Assembly (NCBI GenBank): GCA_019894655.1
Contig: JAGXNZ010000157.1
Span: forward strand, 1 to 5,528
Source: Promethearchaeota archaeon
GTDB taxonomy: Archaea > Asgardarchaeota > Lokiarchaeia > Sigynarchaeales > SOKP01
Length of the DNA: 5,528 nucleotides
Direction: 5' to 3'
The position numbers were made by a program, and so were the translations under genes. This document shows positions 1 through 5,528 of this stretch, piece after piece. The notes below the pieces were generated by a model. The model was not told where the DNA came from. It worked only from the letters and a program-made list of their open reading frames with translations, and made no database searches. Within the stretch, counting starts at the first letter, position 1. The number at the start of each line of letters is the position of its first letter.

Positions 1-317
1 GTGGTGGTGAGCTTGATGGAATTCATTTATTATCTGAAGAAGCTATTAAACGCTCAATTGAAGAGCAGTCTTATGGTAAAGATTTGGTATTAAATGTGCC
101 CATTCGTTTCGGATTAGGTTGGGGGCTCCAAAATAAAGAATTACCTATTGGCCCAAACCCAAATGTATTTTATTGGGGAGGTTTTGGCGGTTCCGTAATA
201 ATTATTGACCTCGATGCGAAACTAAGCATTTGCTATGTAATGAATAAGATGGTTTCAACACTCACTGGCGACCCTCGTAGTGAAAGGCTTATTGAAGCAG
301 TATACAATTCTTTATGA
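1..317 (+). CDS. Serine hydrolase (beta-lactamase fold, family VIII esterase-like), C-terminal part
   Basis: This is the last 104 codons of a gene that begins before the window; the first complete codon is at position 3. The visible part starts GGELDGIHLLSEEAIKR, a segment typical of the helix-rich insert of class C beta-lactamase-like serine hydrolases (Pfam Beta-lactamase family). It continues through IRFGLGWGL to YWGGFGGSV. The WGG at 174-182 stands where true beta-lactamases carry KTG; WGG or HGG at this place is the known mark of family VIII carboxylesterases such as EstB. That suggests an ester hydrolase rather than a beta-lactamase. The catalytic SxxK and Tyr motifs lie upstream and cannot be seen, and neither can any signal peptide. 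The family call is firm; the substrate is unknown. The stop codon TGA is at 315-317, and the next gene converges on it with a 2-bp gap. Confidence 0.85.
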   Translation, partial: GGELDGIHLLSEEAIKRSIEEQSYGKDLVLNVPIRFGLGWGLQNKELPIGPNPNVFYWGGFGGSVIIIDLDAKLSICYVMNKMVSTLTGDPRSERLIEAVYNSL

Positions 318-319
318 AT

Positions 320-1192
320 TTAAATGGACCAAGGAAAAACTTTACCATATTTTTCTTCTGCCCATGAATCTGTAGCGAAAAAATTAGCTTTAAAACCATT
401 TTCATAATTTTTTTCGTAATATGTTTTCACATGACGACCCATTCTTATTTTATCGTAATCAACTCTTGTGGCACGGTGTATCTTTAAATTCTCTTCGTAA
501 TGTTTCGTGCTAAGTTCTATACTGCATTTCCAAAAAGTGGCTTTTTCCTTCATAAACAATTTTTGTTTCCCTTTATCTTCTTCGATCCACGATACGAAAC
601 AAACATCATCTTCACCTCTTAGACAAAGATCTAAATATTGCAATCGAGATTCAAATCCTCCTTCACTAGAAGCCCAGTAACCGCCCCAATAACTCGTTAA
701 AACAATTATTATGCGTCCCTTTAATTCCCTTACAGTTGGCCATAGATGATTGTTCTTCCTAAAGTCACTATGCGTATAAAGGTAATTAGGTGATAGAGTA
801 TCATTTATCACTTTATTTAGCTTTTTAATTCCATATAGTTCGCTTGGTTCGTTATTTGCATCAACTATACAATCTTTTAATTCAATGAATAGAGTTATTG
901 GCGCGTGTTCATTATTCTGTTCATCTGACCAGTCCTTCAATAATGAGAACCAGTTCGATAGCAATAAATCTCCAGGATTTCCATCTACATTAATTGCAGT
1001 ATCAACATGTTTAGGTAAGTGATATACTTCAAAATCGTTAATTTCTTGAATTCTGTCGTCGTGAATGTCGTATTCAAGACCTCTTACGCCGTGGTTGAGT
1101 TGTTTTCGTATAGACATATTAAAAGAATTGTGACTTGTCTTAAAAAAAGCTTTATGATAAGGAATATCCCATGTAGTTTCTTTCGAACTCAT
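320..1192 (-). CDS. Ca2+-dependent phosphatidylinositol-specific phospholipase C-like phosphodiesterase
   Basis: A 290-residue protein of the PLC-like phosphodiesterase TIM-barrel superfamily, closest by eye to the PI-PLC-C1 type (Pfam PF16670). Every residue of the Ca2+-dependent catalytic set can be placed: His21 and Asn22 in KTSHNSF, Glu40 and Asp42 in GVRGLEYDIHDD, the second His58 in VYHLP, and Glu104 in LFIELKD. These correspond to His311, Asn312, Glu341, Asp343, His356 and Glu390 of rat PLC-delta1. The later barrel strands are LKGRIIIVLTS and, near the end, a TRVDYD...FFATDSW segment like the terminal TD motif of this family, so the domain looks complete. The expected reaction is cleavage of a phosphodiester in a phospholipid head group or a similar compound; the true substrate is unknown. 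The N-terminus is polar, with no signal peptide or membrane segment, so the protein appears cytoplasmic, whereas many bacterial relatives are secreted. The ATG at 1192 has no clear ribosome site. The gene is divergent from hypF. Confidence 0.82.
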   Translation of the reverse strand: MSSKETTWDIPYHKAFFKTSHNSFNMSIRKQLNHGVRGLEYDIHDDRIQEINDFEVYHLPKHVDTAINVDGNPGDLLLSNWFSLLKDWSDEQNNEHAPITLFIELKDCIVDANNEPSELYGIKKLNKVINDTLSPNYLYTHSDFRKNNHLWPTVRELKGRIIIVLTSYWGGYWASSEGGFESRLQYLDLCLRGEDDVCFVSWIEEDKGKQKLFMKEKATFWKCSIELSTKHYEENLKIHRATRVDYDKIRMGRHVKTYYEKNYENGFKANFFATDSWAEEKYGKVFPWSI

Positions 1193-1353
1193 TAATTTTT
1201 TCGCTCATTCTATAATAATGTAGTAAGTAATGAAATATACTCCAATCCTATAAATTCTTTTCATAAAATTCACATAAACTATATTACTATTTTTGCGTAA
1301 TAATAAATTGATTTAAAATAAAATTAAATGAGTTAAATAAACAATCTATTCTA
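1193..1353. promoter_or_regulatory. Divergent intergenic region: likely promoters for hypF and the PLC-like gene
   Basis: This 161-bp AT-rich gap separates two divergent genes, so it should hold both promoters. Toward hypF there are two candidates. One is TTTAAAATA at 1312-1320, an archaeal-style TATA box that would give a leader of roughly ten bases. The other is TATTTTTG at 1288-1295, a match to the Bacteroidota -7 motif TAnnTTTG, but with no good -33 element upstream. A perfect 6-bp inverted repeat, TATTAC (1282-1287) and GTAATA (1297-1302), flanks the second candidate and could be an operator or chance. On the minus strand, TTATTATAG about 20-29 bases before the PLC start is a possible TATA or -10 element. 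In DNA this AT-rich such matches arise easily, so the exact sites are guesses. Confidence 0.3.
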
Positions 1354-3753
1354 TTGAAAAAGCAGAAAACTGTTGAAATTAATATCACTGGAATCGTTCA
1401 AGGCGTAGGTTTCAGACCCTTCCTGTACAACTTAGCTCGTTCTTTGAATCTAAATGGGATTATATTAAATAGAGGAAATGCCGGTGTTAGGTTAATTCTT
1501 CAAGGAAATTCAAACGAAATAAACACTTTTATAGAAAATATCAAACTCAAGAAACCAAAAATATCTTTCATTGAAAATCTAGTTGTTAATGAAATAGAAG
1601 TTAACGATGAGTATACAACTTTAAGAATTGAAAAAAGTGAAGAAGGAAGGGGAATTAGCTTAACACTTCCTCCCGATATCGCTATTTGCAATAAATGTTT
1701 AATAGATATGCGAAATCAAGATTTAAAGAAGTATTATAATTATCCTTTTGTCGCATGTGCTGTTTGCGGGCCTCGATACACAACAGTAAAAGAATTGCCA
1801 TACGATCGAGAACGAAGTACAATGGCACATTTCCCCCTTTGCAAAAAAGCTGAACCAGAATCTTGTGTTAAAGAGTATACTAATTTTCAAAATAGGCGAT
1901 TTCATGCTCAAACATTTGCTTGTTCGGTATGTGGTCCAAATTATAGACTATACGATAAGAGAAAAACACTAATTAAAAATACTAATATTAATGCAATCTT
2001 AGGAGAAACTGCCAAAAGGATAAATGAGGGTGAAGTAGCAGCAATTAAAGGGATAGGAGGAGTTCATTTGGTGTGTCTTGCTAACAATGATAAAACGATA
2101 TTAAAGCTCCGTAGAAGGAAAGGACAAAGGAAAAATAAACCTTTCGCATTAATGGTTCCAAATCTTAAAACCATAGATGAGTTCTTCTCAATATCAGAAA
2201 AAGAAAAAGCACTTTTAACCTCTTTTCGTAGACCTATTGTATTATTAGAAAAAAACGAAAACTTCGATAAATCTCAGATTAGTTCATTTGTAGCTCCAGG
2301 ATTAAACAATGTTGGGATAATGCTTCCTTATACAGGAATTCATTATATGTTATTCGATTATGTCGGGAATCAACCGTTAATATATACAAGCGGCAACAAA
2401 TCAAATATTCCAATGGCAATTGAAAATGACAAAATTTTTGACCAGCTCTACAGTTTGGCAGATTTCTTTCTACTTCATAATAGAAATATTTACCAAAGAG
2501 CTGATGATAGTGTAATAAGAATGCACAATGACAAAGTGAAACTTATTAGACGATCACGAGGTTATGTTCCAGAGTATTTAGCACTGCCATTTGAAGTAAA
2601 AGCATCAGCTGCGATAGCGACTGGTCCGGAATTAGCTGTAACCGGTGCACTTCTGAGAAAAAATCGAATCTTTCCTACTCAACATATTGGAAATGTAACT
2701 CATTTAGAAACCTACGATTTTTTAAATCAATCTTTAAACCATATGAAAACATTACTACAGATAAGCGACTCTGAGATAGAATATATCGCATGCGATGCTC
2801 ATCCAAGCTTCGCAACCACTAGACTAGCTCAAGAATTAGGTAATCAATATAATGTTGATATTTATAATGTTCAACACCATTTTGCTCATATACTGAGTTT
2901 AATGGCAGAGAATAATGTTAGCCTTAATGAGAAGATCTTAGGCATCTGCGTTGATGGAATTGGTTATGGGGCCGACGGGAATATCTGGGGTGGAGAGATT
3001 CTTGTAAGTGGATACAATGGCTACAAACGATTAGGTCAATTACAATACCAACCTATGATTGGAGGAGATCGCTGTACTAAATTTCCTGCTCGTATGGCGG
3101 CCTCCATCATCTTGAACTCTATGGAACTTGAAGAAAGTAAAAAAATCTTTAAGAATATTGGATTAATAAATGATTTGGAATACGAAGGTGTGGAATTAAA
3201 TGCAATTATCTCTCAATTTGAGCACTCTAATAAAGCTTCTTATGACCAAAACATACCATTAACGAGTTCTACCGGTAGGATATTTGATACTATAAGCTAT
3301 CTTTTAGGAGTTTCAAACCTTAAAACGTATAGAGGAGAACCTGCCATGAAACTTGAAGGGTTTGCCTCAAGAGGGAACCCCGATAGAGTTGATTTAGAAA
3401 TTAAATATTACAAAAAAGATGGTATGTTCTTCATAAATACTTCAGATTTAGTTTTAAATATATTAACTCTTCTTGAAAATCCCGAAATTAATCGAAATGA
3501 TATCGCAGCAAAATTTCATTTGATTTTTGGAGAAGTATTTGCTGATTTAGCCATATTAGCTGCTGATCTTCACAAAATTGATAAAATTGGGCTGACTGGG
3601 GGAGTAGCTTATAACAGACTATTTTCAAATGCAGTAAAGGATACAATTTTAAAAAAAGGATTAATTTTTTTAGAACACAATAAAATTCCACCTGGAGATG
3701 CAGGAATTAGCACTGGTCAATTAATTGGTGGTCTTTTCAAACATTCATCTTAA
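1354..3753 (+). CDS. hypF: Carbamoyltransferase HypF, [NiFe]-hydrogenase maturation
   Basis: HypF converts carbamoyl phosphate and ATP to carbamoyl-adenylate and passes the carbamoyl group to the C-terminal Cys of HypE, where it becomes the CN ligand of the [NiFe] centre. All domains are present in 799 residues, slightly above the usual 750-780. The acylphosphatase domain (about 1-90) has Arg21 in VQGVGFRPF and Asn39. Zinc knuckles follow: Cys112/115, Cys135/138, Cys163/171 and Cys190/193. The third pair is CX7C instead of CX2C. The YrdC-like domain (about 205-400) has KGIGGVHL, LRRRK, KPFALM, SGNKS (346-350) and RADDSVIR. The Kae1-like domain (about 415-799) has VQHHFAH (506-512), DGIGYGADG...WGGE (534-548), GGD (570-572), TGGVAYNR (748-755) and PPGDAGIS. 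The TTG start is chosen because homologues begin a few residues before the acylphosphatase strand; there is no in-frame ATG upstream before the TGA at 1309, and no Shine-Dalgarno site. No other hyp gene lies in the window. Confidence 0.95.
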   Translation: MKKQKTVEINITGIVQGVGFRPFLYNLARSLNLNGIILNRGNAGVRLILQGNSNEINTFIENIKLKKPKISFIENLVVNEIEVNDEYTTLRIEKSEEGRGISLTLPPDIAICNKCLIDMRNQDLKKYYNYPFVACAVCGPRYTTVKELPYDRERSTMAHFPLCKKAEPESCVKEYTNFQNRRFHAQTFACSVCGPNYRLYDKRKTLIKNTNINAILGETAKRINEGEVAAIKGIGGVHLVCLANNDKTILKLRRRKGQRKNKPFALMVPNLKTIDEFFSISEKEKALLTSFRRPIVLLEKNENFDKSQISSFVAPGLNNVGIMLPYTGIHYMLFDYVGNQPLIYTSGNKSNIPMAIENDKIFDQLYSLADFFLLHNRNIYQRADDSVIRMHNDKVKLIRRSRGYVPEYLALPFEVKASAAIATGPELAVTGALLRKNRIFPTQHIGNVTHLETYDFLNQSLNHMKTLLQISDSEIEYIACDAHPSFATTRLAQELGNQYNVDIYNVQHHFAHILSLMAENNVSLNEKILGICVDGIGYGADGNIWGGEILVSGYNGYKRLGQLQYQPMIGGDRCTKFPARMAASIILNSMELEESKKIFKNIGLINDLEYEGVELNAIISQFEHSNKASYDQNIPLTSSTGRIFDTISYLLGVSNLKTYRGEPAMKLEGFASRGNPDRVDLEIKYYKKDGMFFINTSDLVLNILTLLENPEINRNDIAAKFHLIFGEVFADLAILAADLHKIDKIGLTGGVAYNRLFSNAVKDTILKKGLIFLEHNKIPPGDAGISTGQLIGGLFKHSS

Positions 3754-3757
3754 ATGA

Positions 3758-3934
3758 TTCGTTGCTTGTGGAACATGTCTCGAGCGATGTAAATTCGAAG
3801 CGATTACAGTAAACGATAAAGCAGAAATAAACCAAGATAAATGTGTAGGATGTGGTTTATGTGCCGTCACTTGTCCGGAAAAAGCACTTACAATGGTTCG
3901 ATTTGAAAGAGAGAAGATACCCGGAGCAAATTAG
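3758..3934 (+). pseudogene. Remnant of a two-cluster [4Fe-4S] ferredoxin-type protein (C-terminal part)
   Basis: The frame starting right after the TGA at 3755-3757 encodes 58 residues with a ferredoxin pattern: FVACGTCLERCKFEAI, then DKCVGCGLCAVTCPEKAL, ending at TAG 3932-3934. The second cluster motif CX2CX2CX3CP is complete. The first has three of its four cysteines; Phe stands where the first Cys is expected. In relatives this pair forms the C-terminal end of larger 4Fe-4S binding proteins. Here no usable start codon precedes it in frame, and the upstream sequence is hypF, whose stop (3751-3753) is 4 bp away. Either TTC is a one-base change from TGC, or a G was lost from an original GAT TGC GTT GCT, which would restore Asp-Cys-Val-Ala-Cys in another frame. 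Both readings imply that the 5' part was deleted, leaving a non-functional tail. The motif conservation suggests the loss is fairly recent. Confidence 0.75.
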
Positions 3935-3960
3935 TGTTATTTAATTTTTTTTTAATATGT
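3935..3960 (+). terminator. T-run after hypF and the ferredoxin remnant
   Basis: Nine consecutive T (3945-3953) follow the remnant's stop codon within a T-rich stretch. I see no GC-rich hairpin before it, so a classical bacterial intrinsic terminator is not supported. A T-tract alone would fit archaeal-type termination. In AT-rich DNA such runs also occur by chance. Confidence 0.3.
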
Positions 3961-4059
3961 ATTCTTAAAAAAAGACTATACTGTAAAATCTTATCATATT
4001 AATAATTCAATTTAATAATTCTAATGTGATAAAATACATATTGGATGTGATATAAAAAA
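3961..4059 (+). promoter_or_regulatory. AT-rich leader and likely promoter of the PurF-like gene
   Basis: About 100 bp of non-coding AT-rich sequence before the ATG at 4060. ATAAAATA at 4029-4036 lies 24-31 bases before the start and could be a TATA box for a nearly leaderless transcript. Two direct repeats are present: ATGTGATA at 4024-4031 and 4045-4052, spaced 21 bp (about two helix turns), and TTAATAATTC at 3999-4008 and 4012-4021. GGATGTGAT at 4043-4051 is one mismatch from the extended anti-Shine-Dalgarno complement GGAGGTGAT, but its GG core is farther from the ATG than usual. The sites are suggestions only. Confidence 0.3.
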
Positions 4060-5457
4060 ATGGGAGGATTATTTGGAGTTTTCTCCAATACGGACTGCGT
4101 AGAAGATGTTTTTTACGGCACGGATTACCATTCGCATTTAGGAACTAAGAGAGGGGGTATGGCGATTAAAAACTCGGGTGGTTTTCAGAGATTCATAAAA
4201 GATATAACAACTAGCCAGTTTAGATCTAAGTTTGATAAGGAATTAAAAAAAATGCATGGAAATAAAGGTATTGGAATAATTTCGGATTATGAAGATCAAC
4301 CTTTAATCATAAGCTCCCGTTTAGGTGTATTTGCTATTGCCACAGTTGGAAAAATTAACAATATCGAAGAAATCGCAAATGGAGCGTTAGATAATGGAAC
4401 TCATTTTTCAGAGATGCATGGTAGTGAAATAAATCCTACGGAATTAGTTGCCACTATCATCAGTCAAGGCAATTCATTCAAGGAGGGCATTCAAAAAGTC
4501 CAAAAAATGATTGATGGGTCTTGTACGCTCCTTCTTTTAACTGAAAATGGGTTATATGCTGCACGAGATTTATTAGGAAGGACTCCCCTCATTATAGGTA
4601 AAAAACAGGGAGCAATAGCAGTTACTATGGAAACATGCGCTTTTCCTAACCTTGGATATGACATAGTGAAGTATATGGGACCTGGAGAGATTATTTTTAT
4701 CAATCAACAGGGATTCGAACAACTAGTTGCTCCAGGCGATAAAATGCAAATTTGTTCCTTTCTATGGGTATATTATGGATACCCGGCTTCTAATTATGAA
4801 AACATTAATGTAGAAGATGTTCGTTATAGATGTGGAGCTCTTTTACGAAGAGAGGATGATTTAGATATTGACATCGTAGCAGGTATTCCTGATTCTGGGA
4901 CAGCTCATGGATTAGGATACGCTAGCGAGTCTAAAATTCCATATGCAAGACCATTTGTAAAATATACTCCAACTTGGCCTCGGAGTTTCATGCCGGAAGA
5001 GCAGTCCGTTAGAGATAAAGTTGCAGAGATGAAACTAATTCCAATAAAAGAACTTATTACTGGCAAACGACTTCTCTTTTGTGAAGATTCTATTGTAAGA
5101 GGTACTCAACTAAGAAGACAAGTCGAGCGTTTATTTGAATCGGGTGCAAAAGAAGTTCATATGAGGCCTGCTTGTCCTCCACTTGTATACGGTTGTAAAT
5201 TTTTAAACTTTTCTCGATCACGCTCAGAACTAGATTTAGCAGGAAGGTGGGCTATTAAAGAACTAATAGGTGAAGATCTTGAAAATCCTGCAGAATATAC
5301 TAATCCCGAATCTGAAAAATATAAGGCAATGGTTAATGTTATACGCGAGGAATTGCATTTAACGACATTAAAATATCAGAGGTTAGAAAATCTAGTTAAA
5401 GCTATTGGATTACCTAAAGAAAAGCTATGTACATATTGTTGGGATGGTGTAGAATAG
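4060..5457 (+). CDS. PurF-like amidophosphoribosyltransferase paralogue lacking the glutaminase active site
   Basis: A 465-residue homologue of glutamine PRPP amidotransferase (first step of de novo purine synthesis) with both domains at normal length. The N-terminal Ntn-type domain (about 1-215) starts MGGLFGVFS: the nucleophile Cys that follows Met in PurF is Gly. By eye the other glutaminase residues are gone too: the Arg of the HVRYST segment aligns with Ser75 (GIISDYEDQP), and the oxyanion Asn of HNG aligns with Val96 (ATVGKINN). The phosphoribosyltransferase domain keeps IPDSG (D278-G280), RSFMPEEQSVR and the PRPP loop EDSIVRGT (342-349, with Glu for the first Asp). Four cysteines match the [4Fe-4S] ligands of Bacillus PurF: C232, C379, C457 and C460. 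This MGG-type subfamily occurs in anaerobic bacteria, usually annotated as PurF. It may use free ammonia, or have another phosphoribosyl-linked role, so I do not assign purF. The start is fixed by the conserved MGG. Confidence 0.88.
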   Translation: MGGLFGVFSNTDCVEDVFYGTDYHSHLGTKRGGMAIKNSGGFQRFIKDITTSQFRSKFDKELKKMHGNKGIGIISDYEDQPLIISSRLGVFAIATVGKINNIEEIANGALDNGTHFSEMHGSEINPTELVATIISQGNSFKEGIQKVQKMIDGSCTLLLLTENGLYAARDLLGRTPLIIGKKQGAIAVTMETCAFPNLGYDIVKYMGPGEIIFINQQGFEQLVAPGDKMQICSFLWVYYGYPASNYENINVEDVRYRCGALLRREDDLDIDIVAGIPDSGTAHGLGYASESKIPYARPFVKYTPTWPRSFMPEEQSVRDKVAEMKLIPIKELITGKRLLFCEDSIVRGTQLRRQVERLFESGAKEVHMRPACPPLVYGCKFLNFSRSRSELDLAGRWAIKELIGEDLENPAEYTNPESEKYKAMVNVIREELHLTTLKYQRLENLVKAIGLPKEKLCTYCWDGVE

Positions 5458-5528
5458 CAATTTTAAACAAATATCTAAATTCGATCTGATGATATAGATT
5501 TTTCCATTTCTATTATTTTATTTACAGA
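5458..5528 (+). terminator. T-rich 3' flank of the PurF-like gene
   Basis: The 71 bp after the stop codon are non-coding as far as they go. A short imperfect stem, ATCTA with TAGAT (the latter at 5495-5499) around a 17-base loop, is followed by TTTTT at 5499-5503 and more T-rich sequence. The stem is weak and AT-only, so this is at best a poor hairpin terminator or an archaeal-style T-rich termination zone. Confidence 0.25.

Noticed and set aside
1328..1336. ATG upstream of hypF as a possible start
   Set aside because: It is in another frame and meets a stop codon after two codons.
1500..1911. Two minus-strand open frames (1500-1691 and 1723-1911) inside hypF
   Set aside because: They lie opposite conserved acylphosphatase and zinc-knuckle coding sequence and show no recognisable domain, so they are shadows of hypF.
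3488..3691. Minus-strand open frame of 67 codons inside the 3' part of hypF
   Set aside because: It is antisense to the conserved Kae1-like domain, has low-complexity composition and no known motif.
3754..3792. Tiny ATG frame directly after the hypF stop (MIRCLWNMSRAM)
   Set aside because: It has only 12 codons and a different frame from the ferredoxin motif, so it is an accident of the remnant sequence.
3758..3934. A functional small ferredoxin gene
   Set aside because: There is no start codon before the first cluster motif, and one of the eight cluster cysteines is missing, so a working gene is not supported.
4491..4703. Minus-strand open frame of 70 codons inside the PurF-like gene
   Set aside because: It is antisense to conserved coding sequence and has no domain or start-site support.
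1..5528. CRISPR array, tRNA, rRNA, insertion sequence or prophage signals
   Set aside because: I saw no regular repeat-spacer pattern, cloverleaf, rRNA-like stretch, transposase or terminal inverted repeats; almost all of the window is explained by the listed genes.

Overview
The window is AT-rich DNA (about one third G+C by eye) carrying four recognisable protein genes and one gene remnant. The host cannot be settled from this sequence. None of the three complete genes has a clear Shine-Dalgarno site at the usual distance, which fits Bacteroidota or an archaeon with short or absent leaders. The C-terminal half of HypF, with YRGEPAMKLE and PPGDAGIS, reads to me like archaeal HypF proteins. 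A low-GC anaerobe is the safest statement. An archaeon, for example of the Asgard group, or a member of Bacteroidota or Bacillota are all open.

Layout: 1-317 (+) is the C-terminal end of a beta-lactamase-fold serine hydrolase, probably a family VIII esterase, cut by the window edge. It converges, with only 2 bp between stop codons, on a minus-strand gene (320-1192) for a Ca2+-dependent phospholipase-C-like phosphodiesterase that has no signal peptide. A 161-bp AT-rich gap (1193-1353) separates this gene from the divergent hypF (1354-3753), which encodes the carbamoyltransferase of [NiFe]-hydrogenase maturation. Directly after the hypF stop lies a broken remnant (3758-3934) of a two-cluster 4Fe-4S protein. 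After a T-run and an AT-rich leader comes a PurF-like phosphoribosyltransferase (4060-5457), which keeps the PRPP site and the Fe-S cysteines but has lost every glutaminase catalytic residue I can align. The last 71 bp are non-coding and T-rich.

The genes do not form an obvious operon or a shared pathway. hypF and the ferredoxin remnant fit an anaerobic, hydrogenase-using lifestyle. The phospholipase-like gene, the esterase and the PurF paralogue look like unrelated neighbours. I see no mobile element, CRISPR array, RNA gene or defence system, and no clearly new multi-gene system. The points most worth a second look are the stretched third zinc-knuckle pair in HypF, the cysteine-less PurF paralogue, the cytoplasmic phospholipase-C-like enzyme with a complete eukaryote-type Ca2+ site, and the ferredoxin remnant whose break point sits at the hypF stop codon.
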